Source: Lutibacter maritimus (lineage in GTDB: Bacteria > Bacteroidota > Bacteroidia > Flavobacteriales > Flavobacteriaceae). Taken from it: 64,000 nt of DNA. The translations under genes were made by a program, and so were the position numbers. The notes beneath the pieces are model-generated. The model was not told where the DNA came from. It ran no database searches and saw nothing but the letters and a program-made list of their open reading frames with translations. This document shows, in pieces, positions 45,202-54,500 of this stretch. The stretch is taken from contig NZ_FOZP01000003.1 of NCBI RefSeq assembly GCF_900116115.1, positions 124,001-188,000 of the forward strand, in the 5' to 3' direction. Positions within the stretch are counted from its first letter, which is position 1. Every line of letters starts with the position of its first letter.

Positions 45202-46275
45202 ATGAATACAATGAATATATCATTAAACATCACAAAAACCATTACCGAATTGCTGTCGGGTTTTATGCCTGAAAGTGCTGCTAATATTGGTGCAATGGTT
45301 ACAATTGCTTTAATTTATTTAGCCATTTTTGCAGTTGCAGGATTGTATCTTGTTTTATTAGAACGAAAAGTAGCTGCTTGGTTTCAATTACGTTTAGGAC
45401 CAAATAGAGTTGGACCTTGGGGATTGTTACAAACCATGGCAGATGCTTTAAAACTGGTTTCAAAAGAATTAACTGGAACAGTTAAAGCTGATAAATTTCT
45501 ATATAATTTAGCACCTTATTTTGTAATTGTATCGTCATTAATGGCATTATCGGTTTTCCCTTTCACGCAAGAATTTCAAGCCTTTGATATTAATATTGGT
45601 CTTTTCTTTTTAATTGCTATTTCATCAATTGGTGTTATTGGAATTTTATTAGGTGGTTGGGCAAGTAATAACAAATTTGCTTTAATTGGCGCAATGCGTA
45701 GTGGGGTTCAAACAATAAGTTACGAACTTTCTGTTGGTTTATCATTATTAACAATGGTTTTACTAACCGGTACTTTACAGCTTTCAGAAATTATAGAAGT
45801 TCAAAAAAATGGCTGGTTAATTGTTCAAGGTCATATTCCTGCAGTAATTGCCTTTATGATTTATATGATTGCCGGAACTGCTGAAACAAACCGCGCACCT
45901 TTTGATATGGTAGAAGCTGAAAGTGAATTAGGAGCTGGTTTTCATACAGAATATTCAGGAATGAAATTTGCTTATTTCTTTTTGGCAGAATTCATCAACA
46001 TGTTTATTATTGCCGCCATTGCTACAACGGTATTTTTTGGAGGATGGTTATCACCATTCGGAATTACAGAATCCATTCCTTGGTTAGGGGTTTTTTGGTT
46101 TATTGGAAAAACATTTATGCTGGTATTTTTAATGATGTGGTTCCGTTGGACTTTCCCTAGATTAAGAGTTGATCAATTATTAACATTGGAGTGGAAATAT
46201 TTATTACCACTAAACTTACTAAACATTGTGCTTATGGCATTAATTGTTTGGTTAGGCTTCACAATTCAATTGTAA
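45202..46275 (+). CDS. nuoH: Complex I subunit NuoH
   Basis: 357 residues from the ATG at 45202 (one base after nuoD). About eight membrane helices and the classic motifs ERKVAAWFQLRLGPNRVGPWG, AETNRAPFDMVEAESELGAGFHTEYSG and RWTFPRLRVDQLL. It links the quinone site to the proton-pumping arm. Confidence 0.96.
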   Translation: MNTMNISLNITKTITELLSGFMPESAANIGAMVTIALIYLAIFAVAGLYLVLLERKVAAWFQLRLGPNRVGPWGLLQTMADALKLVSKELTGTVKADKFLYNLAPYFVIVSSLMALSVFPFTQEFQAFDINIGLFFLIAISSIGVIGILLGGWASNNKFALIGAMRSGVQTISYELSVGLSLLTMVLLTGTLQLSEIIEVQKNGWLIVQGHIPAVIAFMIYMIAGTAETNRAPFDMVEAESELGAGFHTEYSGMKFAYFFLAEFINMFIIAAIATTVFFGGWLSPFGITESIPWLGVFWFIGKTFMLVFLMMWFRWTFPRLRVDQLLTLEWKYLLPLNLLNIVLMALIVWLGFTIQL

Positions 46276-46279
46276 GATT

Positions 46280-46756
46280 ATGAGTTATTTTGGAGACATA
46301 TATAAAGGAATAAAAACGCTACTTACCGGTATGAGTGTTACTGGAAAGTACTTTTTAACCTCAAGAAAAGGAGCAATTACGCAACAATATCCTGATAACA
46401 GAGAAACATTAAAAATGTTTGAACGTTTTCGTGGAGAAGTTGTAATGCCTCACGATGAAAATAATGAACACCGCTGTACTGGTTGTCAGAAATGTGAATT
46501 AGCTTGCCCTAATGGTTCTATTGAAATTATTTGGGACAGACAAATTGACCCAGAAAGTGGTAAAAAGAAAAAAATGATAGATAAGCATATTTATCATTTA
46601 GGTATGTGTACAATGTGTGGTTTATGTATTGAAGCTTGTCCTACAGATGCCATTGTTTGGGCTCAGAATTTTGAAAATTCAGTGTATGACAGATCTTATT
46701 TGACCAAAGTTTTAAACCAACCAGGCTCCAAATTAAAAGCTGGTGTAGAAGAATAA
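46280..46756 (+). CDS. nuoI: Complex I subunit NuoI
   Basis: 158 residues. Two [4Fe-4S] motifs: C66-C69-C72-C76 in CTGCQKCELACP and C110-C113-C116-C120 in CTMCGLCIEACP, followed in each case by Pro. It passes electrons to NuoB. In a complex without NuoEFG this subunit is the likely entry point for electrons from ferredoxin. Confidence 0.96.
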   Translation: MSYFGDIYKGIKTLLTGMSVTGKYFLTSRKGAITQQYPDNRETLKMFERFRGEVVMPHDENNEHRCTGCQKCELACPNGSIEIIWDRQIDPESGKKKKMIDKHIYHLGMCTMCGLCIEACPTDAIVWAQNFENSVYDRSYLTKVLNQPGSKLKAGVEE

Positions 46757-46760
46757 GCAT

Positions 46761-47285
46761 ATGGAACAAATTATATTTTACATTTTAGCATTGATAATGA
46801 TTGTGTTTGCAATCGCATCAGTGACCAGCAAAAAAATGCTTCGGTCAGTAATTTATCTATTATTCACTTTATGTGGAATTGCAGGTATTTATTTTTTAAT
46901 AGATTATAATTTTCTGGCTGCTATTCAACTTACAGTTTATGCAGGTGGAATTATAGTATTAATCATCTTTTCAGTGGTGTTAGTTCATCATATTGAAATG
47001 GAACTAACATTAGCAAAAAGATCAAAACAAATTTTAACTGGTTTAGCCTGTTTAATTGGTTTAGGTATCTTTTTAACCACTATTTACGGTCATCAATTTA
47101 ATGTTGTTGAAAATTCTGTAACTACAACAACTGAAGATATTGGTTATGGATTATTAAGCTACGAAACTGGCGGATTTATTTTACCATTTGAAGTAATTAG
47201 TGTGCTTTTATTAGCTTCTATGATTGGTGCAATTGTAATTGCAAAAGGGAAAAAACTAACCGACAAAAATGATACAACATTATGA
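46761..47285 (+). CDS. nuoJ: Complex I subunit NuoJ
   Basis: 174 residues with five membrane helices. The pi-bulge helix region VYAGGIIVLIIFSVVLVHHI (about 54-73) is the conserved segment. Its stop overlaps the nuoK start (ATGA). Confidence 0.94.
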   Translation: MEQIIFYILALIMIVFAIASVTSKKMLRSVIYLLFTLCGIAGIYFLIDYNFLAAIQLTVYAGGIIVLIIFSVVLVHHIEMELTLAKRSKQILTGLACLIGLGIFLTTIYGHQFNVVENSVTTTTEDIGYGLLSYETGGFILPFEVISVLLLASMIGAIVIAKGKKLTDKNDTTL

Positions 47286-47599
47286 TAGCCGGAATTAGCA
47301 TATACGAAATTTTAACCGTTACCTCTATCCTATTTTTTATTGGCGTGTACGGTTTTATTACCAGAAAAAACTTGATTTCAATTTTAATGTCAGTTGAATT
47401 AATTTTGAATGCATCGGTTATAAACTTTGTTGTTATCAACAAATATTTATATCCAGATATCTTGCAAGGTGTTTATTTTTCAATTTTCATTATAGCTGTA
47501 GCCGCTGCAGAAACAGCGTTAGCAGTTTCTATAATAATTAATTTATATAGACAAATTGCTTCTGTAGAAGTTAAGGACACTGAAATTATGAAATATTAA
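47282..47599 (+). CDS. nuoK: Complex I subunit NuoK
   Basis: 105 residues, three membrane helices. LMSVELILNASVINFV carries the conserved Glu of the proton channel, and a second Glu is in AAETALAVSIII. Four-base overlap with nuoJ implies coupled translation. Confidence 0.95.
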   Translation: MIAGISIYEILTVTSILFFIGVYGFITRKNLISILMSVELILNASVINFVVINKYLYPDILQGVYFSIFIIAVAAAETALAVSIIINLYRQIASVEVKDTEIMKY

Positions 47600-47612
47600 T
47601 AGTTAAGAAATT

Positions 47613-49532
47613 ATGGATTTTACTTACGTTATATTAATACCACTAATTCCTCTAGCTGCTTTTTTGTTGCTTGGAATTTTTAATCAAAAAATAAAACCAG
47701 CTGTTTCTGGATATATTGGTGTTGCAGGATTATCTACTTCCGCAGCCTTGTCCTTTTATACCGCTTATCAATACTTTTTTGAAGTTGGAAAGGTAGATGG
47801 AGTTTATCAAACATTTGTTGAAAAAACAACGTGGATTAATTTTACCGACACCTTAGCCATAGATATGGGTATTTTAATTGATCCTATTTCTGTAATGATG
47901 TTAATTGTTGTTTCAATCATTTCATTAATGGTTCATATTTATAGTAGAGGTTATATGAAAGGTGATGATGGTTACACCCGATTTTTTGCCTTTTTAGGTT
48001 TATTCTCCTTCTCAATGTTTGGCTTAGTTTTGGCAACAAATCTCTTTCAAATCTACATTTTTTGGGAATTAGTTGGAGTTTCATCGTTTTTATTAATAGG
48101 ATATTATTATACAAAACCATCAGCAGTTTCTGCTGCAAAAAAAGCATTTATTGTAACGCGTTTTGCCGATTTAGGTTTCCTAATTGGAATTTTAATTATC
48201 AGTTATTACACAGGAACCTTCGATTTTGAAACTTTAAACAATCCTGAAGGAAGTGCTATTTTAAGTTGGGCATCTACCTCATTTATGGGATTATCAGTAA
48301 TTACTTGGGCATTAATTCTGATTTTTATTGGTGGTGCAGGTAAATCTGCAATGTTTCCTTTACATATTTGGTTACCTGATGCAATGGAAGGTCCAACACC
48401 AGTTTCTGCTTTAATTCACGCAGCAACTATGGTTGTTGCAGGTGTTTATTTAGTGGCACGACTTTTTCCAATGTATTATTTTGTTGAAGATGGTTTTGCC
48501 TTAAATATAGTAGCTTATGTGGGTGCATTTTCTTCATTATTCGCAGCAATCATAGCTATTACTCAAACCGATATAAAAAGAGTTTTGGCATTTTCAACAA
48601 TGTCACAATTAGGATATATGATGTTGGCTTTAGGTGTTTCTGGATATGATGGTCACGAAGGTGTTGGTTATATGGCATCTATGTTCCATTTATTTACGCA
48701 CGCAATGTTTAAAGCCTTATTATTCTTAGGTGCAGGTTCTGTAATTCATGCTGTTCATAGTAATTATTTAAAAGATATGGGTGGTTTACGTAAGTATATG
48801 CCTATAACAAATATTACCTTTTTAATTGCTGCTTTGGCAATTTCAGGAGTGTTTCCATTATCAGGATTTTGGAGTAAAGATGAAATTTTAGTTGCCGCCT
48901 TTGAGCACAATAAATTAATTTACGGTGTAGGAATTTTTGTAGCTGGATTAACTGCTTTTTATATGTTCAGATTGTACTTCGGTATTTTTTGGGGAAAAGA
49001 TACACAATACAAACATGCACCACATGAATCACATATTTCAATGACATTTCCTTTAATGGTGCTGGCATTGATAAGCATTTTTGGTGGATTTATTCCTTTC
49101 AGTGAATTAATTACTGCTGATAGAGTTGGATTTGAAGCGCATATAAATATTCCTTTAGCAATTGTTGCAACTGTTGTAGGTTTAACAGGAATTGGTTTAG
49201 CGTATGTTTTCTACAAAAAAGAAAATGATTTAGCAGATAGATTTTCAAATGCCTTTGGAGTTTTTTACAAATGGACGTTTAATAAATTTTATTTTGATGA
49301 AATTTATTTATTCGTTACAAAAAATATAATTTTTAATAGAATCGCTACACCTATTGCTTGGTTCGATAAAAAATTTGTTGACGGAACTATGGAAGGCATC
49401 GGAAATAAAACAGTGGTAATTTCTAAAAAAATTAAAGGAATTCAGTCAGGAAAGGTACAAGATTACGCTTTTGGTTTTATAGCTGGTGTAGTGGTTTTAG
49501 CATTGGTTTTTATTTATTTATGGACAAACTAA
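47613..49532 (+). CDS. nuoL: Complex I subunit NuoL
   Basis: 639 residues, antiporter-like subunit with about 16 membrane helices and the long lateral helix near the end. Proton-channel residues sit in IFWELVGVSSFLLIGYYY (Glu), GGAGKSAMFPLHIWLPDAME (Lys) and HAATMVVAGVYLVARL. The region KWTFNKFYFDEIY lies just before the terminal helices. Confidence 0.96.
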   Translation: MDFTYVILIPLIPLAAFLLLGIFNQKIKPAVSGYIGVAGLSTSAALSFYTAYQYFFEVGKVDGVYQTFVEKTTWINFTDTLAIDMGILIDPISVMMLIVVSIISLMVHIYSRGYMKGDDGYTRFFAFLGLFSFSMFGLVLATNLFQIYIFWELVGVSSFLLIGYYYTKPSAVSAAKKAFIVTRFADLGFLIGILIISYYTGTFDFETLNNPEGSAILSWASTSFMGLSVITWALILIFIGGAGKSAMFPLHIWLPDAMEGPTPVSALIHAATMVVAGVYLVARLFPMYYFVEDGFALNIVAYVGAFSSLFAAIIAITQTDIKRVLAFSTMSQLGYMMLALGVSGYDGHEGVGYMASMFHLFTHAMFKALLFLGAGSVIHAVHSNYLKDMGGLRKYMPITNITFLIAALAISGVFPLSGFWSKDEILVAAFEHNKLIYGVGIFVAGLTAFYMFRLYFGIFWGKDTQYKHAPHESHISMTFPLMVLALISIFGGFIPFSELITADRVGFEAHINIPLAIVATVVGLTGIGLAYVFYKKENDLADRFSNAFGVFYKWTFNKFYFDEIYLFVTKNIIFNRIATPIAWFDKKFVDGTMEGIGNKTVVISKKIKGIQSGKVQDYAFGFIAGVVVLALVFIYLWTN

Positions 49533-49541
49533 CAAATTAAT

Positions 49542-51029
49542 ATGGATATTTTAACACTCTTTGTCATAATTCCAGTTTTAACAATTGTGGCCTTAGTTTT
49601 CACAAAAGGTTTAAAACAGGCACGTTTGGTTTCAATGGTTGGAAGTATTATTCAACTAGGAATGGCAATAAATTTAGTTTTCGCTTATTTCAAAGAAAGA
49701 GCTATCAATAAGGAAATAATGGTTTTTACCAAAGATTATGTTTGGTTTGAACAATTTAATATCCATTATACAATTGGTGTAGATGGAATTTCAGTTGCCT
49801 TATTACTTTTAACGGCTATTATAGTTTTAGCTGGTGTTTTCATTTCTTGGAAAATTGCTGATTTACCAAAAGAATTTTTTATATCACTATTAGTATTAGC
49901 ATCAGGGGTATATGGTTTCTTTATTTCATTAGATTTATTTACAATGTTCGTTTTTTATGAAATCGCTGTAATTCCAATGTATTTATTAATAGGAATTTGG
50001 GGATCAGGTCCAAAAGAATATTCAGCAATGAAATTAACGTTAATGTTAATGGGTGCCTCAGCAGTTTTATTAGTTGGAGTTTTAGGAATCTACTTTAATT
50101 CTAATGCAGATGGAGGTACTTTAACCTTTAATATTTTAGAAATAGCACAAGTAAATATTCCTTTTGAAGCTCAAAAATTATTTTTTCCTTTAACTTTTGT
50201 TGGTTTCGCTGTATTAGGAGCTTTATTCCCATTTCATACTTGGTCACCTGATGGTCATGCTTCTGCACCAACAGCAGTTTCTATGCTTCACGCAGGTGTT
50301 TTAATGAAATTAGGTGGATATGGTATTTTTAGAATTGCTATGTTTTTATTACCTGCAGGAGCAATGCATTGGTCTTGGTTCTTTATTATTTTAGCCGCCA
50401 TTGGTGTAGTTTACGGTGCATTTGGAGCTATTAGACAAACTGATTTAAAATATATTAACGCATACGCATCTGTTAGTCACTTAGGTTTAGTGTTGTTTGC
50501 GTTACTAACACTTAATAAAATAGCTTGGAACGGAGCAATACTTCAATCCTTATCACATGGGTTGTTAACTGCCTTATTTTTCGCCTTAATTGGAATGATT
50601 TATGGGAGAACACACACCAGAGATATTAGCAAACTGGGAGGTATGATGAAAATTTTGCCTTTTATAGGTGCTATTTATGTAATTACTGGTTTAGCATATT
50701 TAGGATTGCCTGGTTTTAGTGGCTTTGTTGCAGAGATGAATATTTTTGTTGGTGCTTTTCAAAATCCAGATAAGTTTCAAAGAATTTTAACTGTTTTGGT
50801 AGTATCTTCAATTGTTATTACAGCAGTTTATATTCTTAGATTAGTTGGGAAAATTATGATGGGACCATTGGTTACAAATGATTGTGAAAATTTACCAAAA
50901 GCAACTTGGTACGAAAAAACTGGTATTTTATTATTACTTATTCCAATTATAGGAATGGGTGTTGCACCACTTTGGTTGAGTGATATGTTATTAGAAAGTA
51001 TTCAACCGTTTATTCAAGGAGTATTATAA
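49542..51029 (+). CDS. nuoM: Complex I subunit NuoM
   Basis: 495 residues with 14 membrane helices. Conserved motifs: FYEIAVIPMYLLIGIWG (Glu), LFPFHTWSPDGHASAPTAV and LHAGVLMKLGGYGIFRIA (Lys). The second antiporter-like proton pump. Confidence 0.96.
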   Translation: MDILTLFVIIPVLTIVALVFTKGLKQARLVSMVGSIIQLGMAINLVFAYFKERAINKEIMVFTKDYVWFEQFNIHYTIGVDGISVALLLLTAIIVLAGVFISWKIADLPKEFFISLLVLASGVYGFFISLDLFTMFVFYEIAVIPMYLLIGIWGSGPKEYSAMKLTLMLMGASAVLLVGVLGIYFNSNADGGTLTFNILEIAQVNIPFEAQKLFFPLTFVGFAVLGALFPFHTWSPDGHASAPTAVSMLHAGVLMKLGGYGIFRIAMFLLPAGAMHWSWFFIILAAIGVVYGAFGAIRQTDLKYINAYASVSHLGLVLFALLTLNKIAWNGAILQSLSHGLLTALFFALIGMIYGRTHTRDISKLGGMMKILPFIGAIYVITGLAYLGLPGFSGFVAEMNIFVGAFQNPDKFQRILTVLVVSSIVITAVYILRLVGKIMMGPLVTNDCENLPKATWYEKTGILLLLIPIIGMGVAPLWLSDMLLESIQPFIQGVL

Positions 51030-51050
51030 AAATTAAAACAGATAACTAAA

Positions 51051-52478
51051 ATGAATTTTAGTAACTTTTTATTAATGAGACAAGAAATTTTACTGTTAAC
51101 AATTACATTATTGTTATTGGTTAGTGAAATTTTTATAAGCAAATCCAAAAAAAGTAGCTTGGTACATTTGGCTATATTTTTGTTTGGAATTCATACTGCA
51201 GTTGGATTTTTTCATATTGATGAATGCAGTATTTTTGGAGGATCTTTTCAAACAAATAATTTAATTCATTTCTTTAAAAATGTATTAAACATTGGTGTAT
51301 TTATTTTATTATTACAATCTGCCGATTGGATTGAAGAAAAAATAGTGGGCGAAAACAGAGGTACAGAATTTTTTATTTTACTATTCTCATCGTTATTAGG
51401 AATGTATTTTATGATTTCTGCAGGTGATTTCTTAATGTTTTACATTGGTTTAGAGTTATCAACTTTACCTATTGCAGCTTTAGCAGCCTATGAAACTACC
51501 AAAAGAATTTCCAGTGAAGCTGGTATTAAATTAATACTTTCTGCAGCATTGGCTTCGGGAGTTTCATTGTTTGGTATTTCATTTTTATACGCAACATCAG
51601 GCTCTATATTTTTTCATGATATTATTGAAGTTATTGTTTCTAACAACTTAACAATTTTAGGATTCATCTTATTTTTTGCAGGTTTATCATTTAAAATATC
51701 ATTGGTTCCATTTCATTTTTGGACCGCAGATGTTTATGAAGGGGCGCCAATTAGCGTGTCTTCATATTTATCAGTAATTTCAAAAGGAGCTGCAGTTTTT
51801 ATTTTAATGATTTTAATGTTCACTATATTTAAACCATTAATACACGTTTGGGAAAACCTGGTATATGTTGTTGCTTTAGCTACCATGTTTATTGGTAACT
51901 TATTTGCTTTACGTCAACAAAATATGAAACGCTTTTTAGCATTTTCATCCATTGCACAAGCTGGTTTTATTTTATTAGGTTTAATAACCGGAACACAATT
52001 AGGAACTGCAACTATTGTATACTTTGTAATGATTTATATTTTCTCAAATTTAGCTGCTTTTGGAGTTGTACAAGCAATTTCATTAAAAACTGGTAAAGAA
52101 AATATGGACGATTATAATGGCTTGTACAGAACAAATCCAAACTTAAGTTTGGTAATGATGTTAGCCTTATTTTCATTAGCTGGAATACCGCCAGTTGCAG
52201 GGTTTTTTGGTAAGTTTTTCTTATTTACTGCAGCAGCAAGTAAAGGCTACTATTTATTAGTATTTTTAGCTGTAGTAAACGTAACCATCTCTTTATATTA
52301 TTATCTTTTAGTTGTAAGAGCTATGTTTATCAGAAAAAATGAAAATCCTATTCCGTTTTTTAAGAATAAATTATATATGAAATTGGGTTTACTAATTACC
52401 GTAATTGGTATTTTAGCATTAGGACTATATAGTCCGTTGTATGATTATATTTATGAATTAAGCGCTGCTTTTAATTAA
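51051..52478 (+). CDS. nuoN: Complex I subunit NuoN
   Basis: 475 residues with 14 membrane helices. The Glu motif is FYIGLELSTLPIAALAA, and SLVPFHFWTADVYEGAPISV is the channel segment. AGIPPVAGFFGKFFLF is typical of NuoN. Third antiporter-like pump and last complex I subunit in the operon; a small hypothetical gene follows after 6 bp. Confidence 0.96.
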   Translation: MNFSNFLLMRQEILLLTITLLLLVSEIFISKSKKSSLVHLAIFLFGIHTAVGFFHIDECSIFGGSFQTNNLIHFFKNVLNIGVFILLLQSADWIEEKIVGENRGTEFFILLFSSLLGMYFMISAGDFLMFYIGLELSTLPIAALAAYETTKRISSEAGIKLILSAALASGVSLFGISFLYATSGSIFFHDIIEVIVSNNLTILGFILFFAGLSFKISLVPFHFWTADVYEGAPISVSSYLSVISKGAAVFILMILMFTIFKPLIHVWENLVYVVALATMFIGNLFALRQQNMKRFLAFSSIAQAGFILLGLITGTQLGTATIVYFVMIYIFSNLAAFGVVQAISLKTGKENMDDYNGLYRTNPNLSLVMMLALFSLAGIPPVAGFFGKFFLFTAAASKGYYLLVFLAVVNVTISLYYYLLVVRAMFIRKNENPIPFFKNKLYMKLGLLITVIGILALGLYSPLYDYIYELSAAFN

Positions 52479-52484
52479 GATATT

Positions 52485-52811
52485 ATGGGTTTAGATGGAA
52501 AACATTCTTTTGGAAGTATTGGTGAAACAAGAGTTACTTTTGTTGAAAAAAATACCGATGAAAACAGAAAAGACTTTTTAAAGAAATTATTAGAGCACAA
52601 TGGTTTTGAGGTTATAATTGAAGAAGAAAAACGCAAAACGGAAGAAGATCCCCAATTATACACTGTTGCTGTAACTGACATGGTTTTTAATCCAACAATT
52701 TGGGTTTTTGAACGTAAATTAAAAACTTTTGATGGCCATAAGGTAACGCAAGATTATTGGAATCAGGTTTCTGAAAATACCAATCCACATTACTGGAACT
52801 ACGCCAATTAA
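52485..52811 (+). CDS. Hypothetical protein, last gene of the nuo operon
   Basis: 108 residues, soluble and charged, without Cys, signal or membrane helix. Segments such as TRVTFVEKNTDENRKDFLKK and WVFERKLKTFDGHKVTQDYW show alternating strand and helix patterns, roughly a small alpha/beta fold with two aromatic-rich strands. I recognise no family. The 6 bp spacing and shared terminator make it part of the nuo transcript, so an accessory or assembly role for complex I is possible but unproven. A compact two-layer fold would fit its length. Confidence 0.75.
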   Translation: MGLDGKHSFGSIGETRVTFVEKNTDENRKDFLKKLLEHNGFEVIIEEEKRKTEEDPQLYTVAVTDMVFNPTIWVFERKLKTFDGHKVTQDYWNQVSENTNPHYWNYAN

Positions 52812-53410
52812 GTAAAAATATTTCTAAACGTCAAGTTAATTCTTGGCGTTTTTACTTTGGTTGTTTTAGGTAAACTATGCAACCATTTTTCTTGTGTTTC
52901 ACCTTTCATAAGTATTAAACTACCAGATTGTAAAATTATATCAACTTTTTGCTTTGTTATTATATGTTTGAATGAAAATTTTCTTTCAGCGCCTAAACTT
53001 AATGAAGCAATTACAGGGTTTTCACCTAATTCTTTTTCATTATCCTGATGCCAACCCATTCCTTCATTTCCATTATGATATAAATTCAACAAGCATGAGT
53101 TAAATTTTTCTCCAGTTTTTAATTCAATTAAATCTTTTAGCGCAAGTAATTCTGGAGTCCACGCAAGTGCATTTTTTATGGTACTTGAATACGAATATTG
53201 ATACTTTAAATCTCCAAACCAAGCAACTTTACGTGCAGTTATAATTCGTTTACCGAACATAACCAACTCATCTTGTTCCCAAAAATTAGCATTAAAAAAA
53301 GTAGTAAAATAATAAGCACATTCTTCATTATTTAATACCAAATCATAATCTAAAACTTCGCCATCAAAAGGCAAAATATTATGAATAGGATTGGTATTAA
53401 ATAAATCCAT
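52808..53410 (-). CDS. AlkB-like 2-oxoglutarate/Fe(II) dioxygenase
   Basis: 200 residues, the usual length of short bacterial AlkB-type proteins. The metal triad is seen as HQD in GWHQDNEKELGENP (His and Asp) and His in KWLHSLPKT. The 2-oxoglutarate-binding Arg pair is in PRINLTFRN. Such enzymes repair N1-methyladenine and N3-methylcytosine in DNA or RNA. It ends 4 bp inside the convergent hypothetical gene, and its last codons also form a terminator hairpin for the other strand. Lies 9 bp after the oxidoreductase gene. Confidence 0.9.
   Translation of the reverse strand: MDLFNTNPIHNILPFDGEVLDYDLVLNNEECAYYFTTFFNANFWEQDELVMFGKRIITARKVAWFGDLKYQYSYSSTIKNALAWTPELLALKDLIELKTGEKFNSCLLNLYHNGNEGMGWHQDNEKELGENPVIASLSLGAERKFSFKHIITKQKVDIILQSGSLILMKGETQEKWLHSLPKTTKVKTPRINLTFRNIFT
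52825..52854 (+). terminator. Probable nuo-operon terminator embedded in the AlkB coding end
   Basis: Stem TAAACGTCAAG / CTTGGCGTTTTTA (one G-T wobble) with a loop of about 6 bases, then a T-rich stretch. It lies 14 bp after the stop of the last nuo-operon gene, yet the same bases encode the last residues of the convergent AlkB-like protein. Confidence 0.55.
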
Positions 53411-53419
53411 TTATAAATT

Positions 53420-54412
53420 TTAAATAGTTCCTAATATTTTATCCATCACCCAACTTGTATGAAGCCCAGACTCACCCATTGAAGGATGCTCAGCATCGTT
53501 CAATAAAAAATCTCTCATTGCTTCTATATGAAAATATTGAACATTTTCAGGATGGCCAATCATTAAACTTTTATTTTTTAATGCACTTTCCAACACAATT
53601 GGAACATTATCAAAAATTGAAAACTGTATTGTTCCTTTACTCCCATAAATTTTTACAATATCTTCATTTAAATTACAACCAAAATTCCAACTTCCTGACC
53701 CAGTTACTCCATTTTTATGTACCCAACAAGCTGTAATTGCATCTTTTGCAGAATATAAACCTTGTTGATTTAAACTAATGCCCTTTGCCTCTTTGATGTT
53801 TCCTAAATAATAAGTAAATAAATCAAGTCCGTGACTCGCTAAATCATCAAAATAACCACCTGGAGCAACTTTAATATCTGTTCGCCAATTGTATTCTTTT
53901 GATAAATCTTGTTTACTTGTAGTTTTACTTAAATGCCAGTTAATATGCCTAATTTCACCAATAGCACCTTCATCAATCCATTTTTTAATTTGTTTAAATC
54001 TAGGTTGTGTTCGTCTATAATACGCAACAAATAGCGGAGTATTTGTTTTATTAAAAGCATTAAAAATTTCTAAACTATTAGCATAACTTGGTGCCAAAGG
54101 TTTTTCAATACAGCATGGTTTTCCAACAGCAGCAACCTTTAAACCATAAAATTTATGAGTATCTGGAGGTGTTGCAATATAAACTGCATCAATTTCTGTG
54201 TCATTTATTAAATCATCAGCGTTTGTGTAGTATTTTTTTACTTGATGACGTGTAGCATAATCTTTTGCTTTTTCTTTATCACGGCGCATAACAGCAGCTA
54301 AAGAAAAACCTTCAATTTTATAATACGGCGGACCGCTTTTAATTTCGGTAACATCACCACAACCAATTATTCCCCAACGTATTAACTTACATGTTTTACT
54401 TGTATTATACAT
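53420..54412 (-). CDS. Gfo/Idh/MocA-family oxidoreductase
   Basis: 330 residues. Rossmann motif GIIGCGDVTEIKSGP (about 14-28), ATPPDTHKFYGL, and CIEKPLAPSYANSLEIFN with the conserved EKP. The C-terminal domain has APGGYFDDLASHGLDLFTYY, the metal-free sugar-binding His-containing segment of the family. It probably oxidises or reduces a sugar or inositol derivative. AlkB follows 9 bp downstream, with no functional link that I can see. A related but distinct member lies at 36.2-37.2 kb. Confidence 0.88.
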   Translation of the reverse strand: MYNTSKTCKLIRWGIIGCGDVTEIKSGPPYYKIEGFSLAAVMRRDKEKAKDYATRHQVKKYYTNADDLINDTEIDAVYIATPPDTHKFYGLKVAAVGKPCCIEKPLAPSYANSLEIFNAFNKTNTPLFVAYYRRTQPRFKQIKKWIDEGAIGEIRHINWHLSKTTSKQDLSKEYNWRTDIKVAPGGYFDDLASHGLDLFTYYLGNIKEAKGISLNQQGLYSAKDAITACWVHKNGVTGSGSWNFGCNLNEDIVKIYGSKGTIQFSIFDNVPIVLESALKNKSLMIGHPENVQYFHIEAMRDFLLNDAEHPSMGESGLHTSWVMDKILGTI

Positions 54413-54500
54413 ATTTTCAGTTATTTTTAACTAAAATTAAAAGTTAAAAATACGAAGTTTTGAAATTATGACACTACAATAAAAAAAATTAGCATAAATT

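Noticed and set aside
45198-45202. Possible hidden nuoE, nuoF or nuoG
   Set aside because: nuoD and nuoH are one base apart and every other nuo gap is under 25 bp; none of the three can be in this cluster.
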